DNA from: Actinomycetota bacterium
GTDB taxonomy: Bacteria; Actinomycetota; Acidimicrobiia; Acidimicrobiales; Iamiaceae
Length of the DNA: 16,623 bases
Assembly (NCBI GenBank): GCA_018268545.1
Contig: JAFDWI010000314.1
Span: forward strand, 1-16,623
Reading direction: 5' to 3'
The notes beneath the pieces were generated by a model. It saw only the letters and a list, made by a program, of their open reading frames with translations. It did not search any database and was not told the origin of the DNA. Positions 6,436-12,670 of the stretch are shown in pieces. Numbering within the stretch: the first letter of the stretch is position 1; every line of letters starts with the position of its first letter. Position numbers and translations under genes: made by a program.

Positions 6436-7485
6436 CTACTCGTGTTCGTCGAGGGGACACGCGATCCATTCGGTGACGGCGGTGGTGATCCCGGTCGCGA
6501 CCTTCGAACCGTGCTCCACCAGCCACGCGGGGGTGCCGATCTCACACCACAGTGCGGGCATCCGGGTTTCGCGGAGCACCGGGATCCGCATTCCGCGGAT
6601 CGAGACGCGACCTGGGATGTCCGACGTTTCAAGGTGGATCGCGAGGATCTCGGCGAGGTGTCGACCCCCGGCCGACGCGAATCCGGTCGTTTCGTAGTAG
6701 GACAGGACTGCGCCGGGTTCGACCCGAGAGGTGCATCCGACGAAACAACGCGCGTCGAACCGGTTTGCTTCCCCGGCGGTCGCCGACCCGTCCGGGTGAT
6801 GGATAGCGAGGCTCATCGCGCCGTTGGCGTCGAGACGTGCGGTGACATTGTGCACGAGTGCCGGAACGGTACCGGGTTCCCCGACGGCGACCCGAGCGCC
6901 GGCAAGGTCGTTCGGTGCGGCGAGCAGCGCGAGTCGCTCGGTGAGCACCGCCTTGGTGACGGTGCCGGACCCGGGCCCGAGGCGCCGGAGTTGCGCTACG
7001 ACATCAGGGCCCGCGACCCCGTCGGTGACCAGGGCGGTGTTGCGTTGGAAGGACCGCACTGCGGCTTCGGTCTCGGGTCCGAAGATCCCGTCGACGCGCC
7101 CCGAGAGGAACCCGAGTTCCCCGAGGCGTCGTTGGAGGAACGCGACGTCGTCGCCGCGGAGCATCGGGATCCGGTGGTAGAGGAGTCGGTCACCGAGCGC
7201 GAACCCGGACTCCACGAGCGCCGACCAGGTCGGATGATCGCAGATCCCGGTCGGTTCGAGTCCCGATGTGACCTGAAAGGTCGTGACCGCGACGCTCGTC
7301 GCATCGTCGAACCTCCCCGAGACATCCGGAGCGTCGCGTACACCGACGAGGCGGAGGCGGATCTGCAGGTCGCGTACGGCGTCGCCGACGAGTCCCGGCT
7401 CGAGGGGAAGCGACCGGGACATCGGATCGGGCCCGGGCCCCGTCTCGGATCGCCGCGGGCGCGGGCGCGGGTCGTCGGTCGACAC
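6436..7485 (-). CDS. cwlM: CwlM-like N-acetylmuramoyl-L-alanine amidase homologue, probably non-catalytic
   Basis: The 349-residue product has two tandem PG_binding_1 domains (about 31-92 and 108-168, the latter with FLQRRLGELGFLSGRVDGIFGPET) followed by a shortened Amidase_3-like domain (about 170-340). Active amidases carry a zinc His in DPGHGG and a zinc Glu soon after; here GPGSG (170-174) stands at that place without His, and the segment up to AIHH (227-230) is too short to hold the rest. The later His (229/230) and the Glu of WCEIG (E315) remain. Mycobacterial CwlM, at the same locus next to trxC and parB, is a non-enzymatic regulator of peptidoglycan synthesis (acting on MurA) that is phosphorylated by PknB. 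No signal peptide is visible, consistent with a cytoplasmic role. Start: GTG 7485, 23 nt after trxA; ATG 7422 is an alternative. The regulatory role is inferred from synteny. Confidence 0.8.
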   Translation of the reverse strand: MSTDDPRPRPRRSETGPGPDPMSRSLPLEPGLVGDAVRDLQIRLRLVGVRDAPDVSGRFDDATSVAVTTFQVTSGLEPTGICDHPTWSALVESGFALGDRLLYHRIPMLRGDDVAFLQRRLGELGFLSGRVDGIFGPETEAAVRSFQRNTALVTDGVAGPDVVAQLRRLGPGSGTVTKAVLTERLALLAAPNDLAGARVAVGEPGTVPALVHNVTARLDANGAMSLAIHHPDGSATAGEANRFDARCFVGCTSRVEPGAVLSYYETTGFASAGGRHLAEILAIHLETSDIPGRVSIRGMRIPVLRETRMPALWCEIGTPAWLVEHGSKVATGITTAVTEWIACPLDEHE

Positions 7486-7508
7486 GGAGCGGTGATCCTG
7501 TGGTGGGT

Positions 7509-7838
7509 TCAGGACAGAAAATCGGCGAGATCGTCGACCAGCTGGTGCTTGCCCTTGGCGCCCACGATCCGCTTGACTTCCTTGCCATCTCTGAAAACGA
7601 TCAGCGTCGGAATGCTCATCACATTGAACTGCAATGGAACCCGGGGATTGGCGTCGATGTCCATCTTGGCGAAGGTCATCCGGTCACCGTGTTCGCCGGC
7701 GATCTCGTCGACGATGGGCGAGAGCTTCTTGCACGGCCCGCACCACTCGGCCCAGAAGTCGATGAGTACGGGTTTGTCGGAACTGTGGATCTGCTCATCG
7801 AACGAGTCGTCGGTGAGGGTGAGGATCGTCGCAGTCAT
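7509..7838 (-). CDS. trxA: Thioredoxin
   Basis: A 109-residue single-domain thioredoxin, the normal family length. The redox motif WCGPC is at 32-36 (C33, C36), preceded by the usual VLIDFWAEW strand, and the cis-proline loop SIPT follows at 75-78. It reduces disulfides in cytoplasmic proteins and is recycled by the thioredoxin reductase encoded directly upstream (22 nt gap). A perfect AGGAGGT Shine-Dalgarno (7843-7849 on the opposite strand) lies 4 nt before the ATG, the strongest in the window, suggesting higher expression than its operon partners. It is followed after 23 nt by the CwlM-like gene, as in mycobacteria (trxC-cwlM). Confidence 0.97.
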   Translation of the reverse strand: MTATILTLTDDSFDEQIHSSDKPVLIDFWAEWCGPCKKLSPIVDEIAGEHGDRMTFAKMDIDANPRVPLQFNVMSIPTLIVFRDGKEVKRIVGAKGKHQLVDDLADFLS

Positions 7839-7860
7839 GGATACCTCCTAGGGGTATTTT

Positions 7861-8835
7861 CTACCAATTGTCCTCGTCGGCTCCGGAAGCGAGCCAACGT
7901 TCGGCGTCGAGTGCTGCCATGCAGCCGGAACCCGCAGCGGTGATCGCCTGTCGATACACGTGGTCCTGCACGTCACCGGCTGCGAACACCCCGGGCACGC
8001 TCGTGCGTGACCCGGCGTGGACCCGGATGTAGCCGTTGTCCTCGAGCTCGATCTGCCCCTCGAAAAGTTCGGTGGTCGGCCGGTGGCCGATAGCGACGAA
8101 CATGCCGGTGACGGCGAGTTCGCTGGTGGCGCCCGTGTTGGTGTCGGTCAACGTGAGGCCTTCGAGGCGGTCGGTCCCGTGGACGTCGGTGACGACCTTG
8201 TCGAGCTCGAAACGGATCTTGGGGTCGTCCATGGCCCGTTGCTGCATGATGCGTGACGCCCGGAGCTCGCTGCGTCGGTGGACGATGGTGACCGAGTCGG
8301 CGAAACGCGACAGGAACGTCGCTTCCTCCATCGCCGAATCGCCGCCGCCGATCACGGCGATGTCGTGACCGCGGAAGAAGAACGCATCGCAGGTCGCGCA
8401 GGTCGAGACGCCGTGCCCCAGCAGGCGTTGCTCGTGTTCGAGGCCCAACATCAACGCGCGCGCCCCGGTCGCGATGATGATCGAGTCGGCCCGGTACGAC
8501 GGTTCAGGTGCGTTCGGATCGTCGACCCAGACACCGAAGGGGCGGGACGACAGGTCGACGCGCGTCACCCGACGGGTCACGATCTCGGCCTCGAAACGTT
8601 CCGCTTGTGCCCGGAACGCGGCCATCAGATCCGGCCCCATGATCCCGTCCACAAAACCCGGGTAGTTCTCCACCTCGGTGGTCAACATCAATTGCCCGCC
8701 CGGCTGATCGGTGTTGCTGACGAGCTCGCCTTCGATCATCAGGGGGTCCATCTGCGCGCGGGCCGTATAGATCGCGGCCGTCAGACCCGCAGGTCCGGAC
8801 CCGATGATCACGACGTCTCGCACGTTGTCAGACAC
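7861..8835 (-). CDS. trxB: Thioredoxin reductase (NADPH)
   Basis: The 324-residue flavoprotein has the standard low-Mr thioredoxin reductase layout. The FAD-binding GSGPAG is at 12-17, the redox-active CATC at 146-149, the NADPH-binding GGGDSAMEEA at 163-172 with HRR at 186-188, and the second FAD motif GVFAAGDV at 282-289. It transfers electrons from NADPH to thioredoxin, encoded immediately downstream. The GTG start at 8835 is supported by AAGGAAA (8841-8847, opposite strand) 5 nt upstream. A promoter with the SigR/SigH consensus lies about 50 nt upstream, pointing to induction by thiol-oxidative stress of the trxB-trxA-cwlM unit. Confidence 0.97.
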   Translation of the reverse strand: MSDNVRDVVIIGSGPAGLTAAIYTARAQMDPLMIEGELVSNTDQPGGQLMLTTEVENYPGFVDGIMGPDLMAAFRAQAERFEAEIVTRRVTRVDLSSRPFGVWVDDPNAPEPSYRADSIIIATGARALMLGLEHEQRLLGHGVSTCATCDAFFFRGHDIAVIGGGDSAMEEATFLSRFADSVTIVHRRSELRASRIMQQRAMDDPKIRFELDKVVTDVHGTDRLEGLTLTDTNTGATSELAVTGMFVAIGHRPTTELFEGQIELEDNGYIRVHAGSRTSVPGVFAAGDVQDHVYRQAITAAGSGCMAALDAERWLASGADEDNW

Positions 8836-8885
8836 GATGGTTTCCTTGTGGAAGGGGAGCGATGTGCTCGCGGTGTGCGTACGGG

Positions 8886-8912
8886 AACATCGTCGCGACG
8901 CGGTCTATTCCC
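8886..8912 (-). promoter_or_regulatory. SigR/SigH-type (ECF) promoter for trxB-trxA-cwlM
   Basis: On the - strand, GGGAAT (8912-8907) is followed by exactly 18 nt and then GTT (8888-8886). This matches the GGGAAT-N18/19-GTT consensus of actinobacterial SigR/SigH promoters, which drive trxBA in Streptomyces and trxB2/trxC in mycobacteria. It lies in the 111-nt gap upstream of trxB, 50 nt before the start codon. No ECF sigma factor or anti-sigma gene is in this window. Confidence 0.75.
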
Positions 8913-8946
8913 AGGAGCTCCCGAGCGCCGGGTGTGTCGTGCGATC

Positions 8947-9255
8947 CTACCGGTGCGGGACCTTTCGAGCTCTGCTCCAAAGCGTCAGCGCGCCGATCCC
9001 GAAGATCACGCCGAGGCCGATCTGGGGAATCCAGACCCGGCCACCCACGTACACGGTGACGATCCGGATGACGAAGATCGAGACGAGCACCAGTGCCATG
9101 GTCCCGATCAGGAGCGCGAACAGCCCGTAGACGATCGCACGGGCCGCGGTCATCGCCGGGCCGACGGTCTTGTCGCGGACGGTTCCCACCGCGGAGACGA
9201 TCAGATCGGTTGCCTGATCGGGCCAGGAGCCTTCGCGAGGTGGATCAGCGGCCAT
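8947..9255 (-). CDS. Small two-pass membrane protein, function unknown
   Basis: The 102-residue product has a polar N-terminus of about 40 residues, two hydrophobic segments (about 41-65, IVYGLFALLIGTMALVLVSI, and 76-94, IPQIGLGVIFGIGALTLW) and a short basic C-terminus (RARKVPHR). I do not recognise a named family. It could be a small membrane adaptor or a holin-like or phage-shock-like protein, but nothing decides this. ATG start with a weak AGGG 7 nt upstream. It sits between the 209-residue membrane protein (86 nt upstream) and trxB (111 nt downstream), in the position where mycobacteria have sigM and its anti-sigma gene, but it does not look like either. Confidence 0.75.
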   Translation of the reverse strand: MAADPPREGSWPDQATDLIVSAVGTVRDKTVGPAMTAARAIVYGLFALLIGTMALVLVSIFVIRIVTVYVGGRVWIPQIGLGVIFGIGALTLWSRARKVPHR

Positions 9256-9341
9256 CGGACAACCCTAGATGGTCACGCCACCTACGACCAGCACCCGCCA
9301 TCGCGGCTGTGCAGGGTCGGTTCGGACCGCGTCGAATGGCC

Positions 9342-9971
9342 TCACGACTGGATCGCCGCGAGGATGCGACAGGTCCGGGCATCGACGATGAGCACGCGTG
9401 TGGCCGACGGTGATGAAGCGGACGCGGGGAGAGCATAGGACGCAACGATCGTCGGTGTGCCGCCGACGACGAGCGATGCCTGGGCGTGTCGCTCGCCCAG
9501 GGAACGATCGGTGTTCTGCTGGACGATCGCACCCTGGCAGCGTTCCAGTCCGGCAATCGTCCGGTACATCTCGTCGCCGGTGGGGACCGACACCGTCGGT
9601 GACGGGGCCGGGGATGAAGTCGTGGGAGCACCGGCACGGACACGGAGCGTCACCGGGTCCAGGGTCTCGACCAGGCGCTTTGCGGCATCCCGGTCGGCGA
9701 CCGAACCGAGGTCGGGGAGCCGTGGGCTCGCGAGTGTGGTCGCGGTCGTCGTCGCCGTGGTGGGTACGGGACGGGTTCGACCGGTGACCACCAGAACACT
9801 TCCGACGACGATCCCGATGACCGCGATCGCCAGCACCACGAGGTGCCGACGGACTGTCGGATCCGGAGCGACCACGCCGGTCGCTGTGGCGTCGTCGGTC
9901 GCTCCCGTCGTATCGGTCGGCGTGGCGTCGTCGGTCGCGTCCGTCGCGTCGTCGTGCCTGGGATCGTTCAT
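9342..9971 (-). CDS. Single-pass membrane protein with extracytoplasmic domain, function unknown
   Basis: The 209-residue product starts with a low-complexity Asp/Thr/Ala-rich stretch (7-38), then Arg-Arg and a transmembrane helix (42-63, HLVVLAIAVIGIVVGSVLVV). A Thr/Pro linker follows, then a domain of about 120 residues placed outside by the positive-inside rule. That domain has only two cysteines, C145 and C201, which could form a disulfide. Its ATG overlaps the kinase stop (ATGA, 9968-9971), so translation is coupled to the upstream kinase gene; a role with that kinase, for example as a sensor or substrate, is inference. I do not recognise a family. Confidence 0.75.
   Translation of the reverse strand: MNDPRHDDATDATDDATPTDTTGATDDATATGVVAPDPTVRRHLVVLAIAVIGIVVGSVLVVTGRTRPVPTTATTTATTLASPRLPDLGSVADRDAAKRLVETLDPVTLRVRAGAPTTSSPAPSPTVSVPTGDEMYRTIAGLERCQGAIVQQNTDRSLGERHAQASLVVGGTPTIVASYALPASASSPSATRVLIVDARTCRILAAIQS
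9886..9938. repeat. 17-nt direct repeat in the low-complexity N-terminus
   Basis: GTGGCGTCGTCGGTCGC occurs at 9886-9902 and 9922-9938, a 36-nt period that keeps frame and encodes a 12-residue near-repeat beginning ATDDAT on the - strand. It suggests recent in-frame duplication in the disordered cytoplasmic tail. Confidence 0.6.
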
Positions 9972-11647
9972 TGCACCGAGATCTCCGAGATCGTGACCCG
10001 CCCGGATGGGCCCGGTCGGGTGATCCACAACAAGATCCGGTCGCCGAGGTGTTCGCCCAGATCGAACGTCGTCCGACCGGGGGTGATGTCGGTCTTCGAG
10101 GTGACGGGGCGACCCCAATCGGCCAGGGTCGTCAGCGAGGTCCCCGAGGAGACGTACACCGACGCGTTCCAACCCGAGGTCAGGCCATCGACGACGAGCG
10201 ATGTGGTCTTCGCCTCCCCGGCGAGCACGATGTCGAGCCCGACCCCGTCCTTCACGCCGAACACCGGGGCGTCCTTGTAGGTGTCGGTATGCCACACGGT
10301 GTCGGGGTTGCCGTCGGTCAGGTGCGGCAGGTCGGCGTTGTCCTCGACGCCGTCGCCCTCGGGGTCGAAGGCATGCACGGTCGTGATCCGGGGTCGAACG
10401 AGCACGGTCGTGGTCGTGTGCTCGCCCGAACTTCCGAGCACGCGATGGGGTGACCTCGACTTGCCGAACAGGATCCCGACCACCGCCAGCGCCACGGCGA
10501 CGAGCACGATCAACAATGCCGGCACCAGCCAGGCACGCTCGGATCGGCCGAAGTCGTCGTCGGGACCGTCGACATCGTGACCGGCGCCGGGAGCGTGCTG
10601 CGTCGAGGGGCCCGGAATCGGCGTCCGATCACGTCGATCGGCCACGCGGGTGTCGCTGCGGTACGGCTCGGTCCCGGGAGCGGTGTCGTCCACGGTGATG
10701 TCGAGCAAGGGCCGGTTGTGGGTGCACGCGAGCAGCGCGGCGCGGAACTGCGCCGCATCGGCGAATCGATCCTCGGGATTGCGTGCCATCGCCCGGAGGA
10801 TGACCTCGTCGACCGAGCGGGGGATGTCGGCGCGGACCTGGCGCGGTCGCATCGGTGCGCGATGCAGGCGGGCGAGCGCCGTTGCGGTGTCGGTGTCCGC
10901 CAGGAACGGGACCCGCCCGCACAACGCCTCGAACAGCACGATCCCGAGCGCGTAGATGTCGGCCCGACCGTCGACGTCGGTGCCCTCCACCTGCTCGGGA
11001 GCGAGGTACTTCGCGGTTCCCAGCATCGAACCTTCGGCGGTCAGATCCTGACCTTCGGCCGCCTTTGCGATCCCGAAGTCGGCGACGAGGACGCGGCCGT
11101 CGGTCGACAACAGGATGTTCGCCGGTTTGATGTCGCGGTGCACGACGTGCGCTCGGTGCGCCGTGTCCAGCGCATCGGCGACCTGCGCGCCGATCGTGAC
11201 CGCCTCGTCCAACTCCAGCGTCCCCAGCGCGTCGAGGCGCCGACGCAGCGTCGTACCGTGCACGAGTTCCATCACGATCGCCTCGCACGGCGGGTACGGA
11301 ACACCCTCGTCGACGCCGCCCGGTGTCGAGACGGTGTCGAAGATCGAGACGATCGACGGATGGCTCAGGCGCGCCGCCGCGATCGCCTCTCGGCGGAACC
11401 GCTCGACGAAACCGGCATCGTGCGCGAGGTGGTCGTGGAGGATCTTGACGGCGACGGGCCGGCTGAGGACCTCGTCCATCGCCGCGTACACCCGGGCCAT
11501 CCCGCCGGTCGCGATCAGGTGGATGATCCGGTAGCGATCCCCGAGAAGCGCCCCGATCGGGTCGCCGGACACGGGCCTCGAGGGTGAAGCCTTCCGCAAT
11601 CCGTTCGGGGAATGGGCGACGCGCTCATCTACCACGGTGCCCTGCAC
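9968..11647 (-). CDS. Transmembrane Ser/Thr protein kinase with discoidin-like extracytoplasmic domain
   Basis: The 559-residue product is a PknB-class Hanks kinase. Visible motifs: Gly-rich loop IATGGMARVY (45-54), catalytic Lys68 (AVKIL), HRDIKPAN (170-177) with D172, DFG (190-192), an activation loop with T203, S207 and T211, then GTAKYLAPEQ (210-219). All catalytic residues are present. A linker (about 310-370) leads to one transmembrane helix (373-395). The outside part (about 420-559) looks like a discoidin/F5-8 type C sugar-binding fold: LTDGNPDTVWHTDTY, then GVGLDIVL and a closing TISEISV. This resembles the C-terminal tail of mycobacterial MurJ (MviN, Rv3910), encoded at this position in mycobacteria. 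The GTG start at 11647 lacks a good Shine-Dalgarno; GTG 11572 (534 residues, GAGG nearby) gives a more typical kinase N-terminus. The ligand is unknown. Confidence 0.9.
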   Translation of the reverse strand: MQGTVVDERVAHSPNGLRKASPSRPVSGDPIGALLGDRYRIIHLIATGGMARVYAAMDEVLSRPVAVKILHDHLAHDAGFVERFRREAIAAARLSHPSIVSIFDTVSTPGGVDEGVPYPPCEAIVMELVHGTTLRRRLDALGTLELDEAVTIGAQVADALDTAHRAHVVHRDIKPANILLSTDGRVLVADFGIAKAAEGQDLTAEGSMLGTAKYLAPEQVEGTDVDGRADIYALGIVLFEALCGRVPFLADTDTATALARLHRAPMRPRQVRADIPRSVDEVILRAMARNPEDRFADAAQFRAALLACTHNRPLLDITVDDTAPGTEPYRSDTRVADRRDRTPIPGPSTQHAPGAGHDVDGPDDDFGRSERAWLVPALLIVLVAVALAVVGILFGKSRSPHRVLGSSGEHTTTTVLVRPRITTVHAFDPEGDGVEDNADLPHLTDGNPDTVWHTDTYKDAPVFGVKDGVGLDIVLAGEAKTTSLVVDGLTSGWNASVYVSSGTSLTTLADWGRPVTSKTDITPGRTTFDLGEHLGDRILLWITRPGPSGRVTISEISVQ

Positions 11648-11710
11648 ACTACCGGGCGGGAACCCGCTTCTCGAAGCGTCTCGGGGAACGATCTCGACCG
11701 GATCCGCCGG

Positions 11711-12553
11711 TCAGCTGGGCGACGGCGGGTACACGAAACTCACGCCCATCGTGCCGCGACCGCCGTGGGTCCCGATCGTCGGACCGATCCGGACGTGGTG
11801 GAGTCCCTCGGTGCCGGGGAACATCGCACGGAACTCGTCGACGTCGGGTGCCATCGCCTCGCACAAGGTGAGGTCCTCCACGGCGCCGGCTTCTGCGACC
11901 CGGTCGAGGATCCAGGCGAGTGCCTTGCGACGGGTGCGTTGCTTGCCCGCCTCGCGGACCTCGCCGTCACGGACCTCCACGATCGGTTTGATCTTCAGCA
12001 TGGTCCCCAGCAGGGCCTGGGCGCCGCCGATTCGCCCGCCCATCTTGAGGTTCTCGAGCGTGTCGAAGCTCCCGAGGATCGTCGTGCGAGCGGCCCGGTC
12101 GGCGACCAGTGCCTCGATCGCGTCGAGGGTCGCACCGGAGGCCGCGGCGTCCACGGCGTGGCGGATGATCGAATACAGACCGCCTGTGACCGTCAGCGAA
12201 TCCATGACCCGGACCTCGATCCGGTCGGCGACCTCGGTCGCAGCGGACCGGGCCGACTCGATCGTCGCCGACAGCGTCCCGGCCATGTTGATGCACGCGA
12301 TCGACTCGGCGCCGGCGGCGCGTGCCGCGTCGAAGGCTTCGATGAAGGCGCCGGGTGCAGGGGCCGCGGTGGCCGGAAGGCCGGAATGGGCTGACATCCT
12401 GTCGTAGAAGTCCTCGACGCTGAGGTCGATCCCGTCGTGGAACTCCTCGTCTCCGAAGCGGATCGTCAACGGCACGACCGTGACACCCAGTTCGACTGCG
12501 TCGGTGGGTGAGATGTCGGAACCGGAGTCGGTGACGATGTGGATGCCGGTCAT
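11711..12553 (-). CDS. DegV-family fatty-acid-binding protein
   Basis: The 280-residue protein is a typical full-length DegV domain protein. It begins MTGIHIVTDSGSDIS (the usual TDS motif), continues with the VVPLTIRFGDEEF strand region and has the hallmark GGRIGGAQALLGTMLKIKPIVEV segment (about 173-194). In Firmicutes the related FakB proteins hold a fatty acid so that FakA can phosphorylate it; the TSQPS-like loop here reads LPATAAPAP, with changes at positions that usually carry hydroxyl residues. No fakA-like kinase gene lies in this window, so the partner is unknown. ATG with GAGGAG (12558-12563, opposite strand) 4 nt upstream. The gene is 63 nt from the kinase and 117 nt after the DUF6049 gene. 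Confidence 0.92.
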   Translation of the reverse strand: MTGIHIVTDSGSDISPTDAVELGVTVVPLTIRFGDEEFHDGIDLSVEDFYDRMSAHSGLPATAAPAPGAFIEAFDAARAAGAESIACINMAGTLSATIESARSAATEVADRIEVRVMDSLTVTGGLYSIIRHAVDAAASGATLDAIEALVADRAARTTILGSFDTLENLKMGGRIGGAQALLGTMLKIKPIVEVRDGEVREAGKQRTRRKALAWILDRVAEAGAVEDLTLCEAMAPDVDEFRAMFPGTEGLHHVRIGPTIGTHGGRGTMGVSFVYPPSPS

Positions 12554-12638
12554 GGCGCTCCTCGCTGAACGTGCGATGGTCGGGAAGATCTCGGGCTTTG
12601 GACCCCGGGACCCGGTCGATGGTTACCGACGGGGCACC

Positions 12639-12656
12639 GACACCGGATCCGGCGTC
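12639..12656. promoter_or_regulatory. 18-bp near-palindrome upstream of degV
   Basis: GACACCGGATCCGGCGTC is an inverted repeat with one mismatched pair of nine. It lies in the 117-nt gap between the DUF6049 stop and the degV start, about 86 nt from the latter. It could be an operator or an RNA hairpin; evidence is weak. Confidence 0.25.
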
Positions 12657-12670
12657 GTCGACGTCCATTC

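Noticed and set aside
6334..7851. 505-codon open frame on + opposite the cwlM-like and trxA genes
   Set aside because: Shadow of two real - strand genes, one of them a clear thioredoxin; no motif in the + frame.
8278..9438. 386-codon open frame on + opposite trxB and the small membrane gene
   Set aside because: Asp/Arg/His-rich shadow frame; the - strand encodes an unmistakable thioredoxin reductase here.
10577..11587. 336-codon open frame on + opposite the kinase
   Set aside because: The kinase on - carries all catalytic motifs; the + frame is a compositional shadow.
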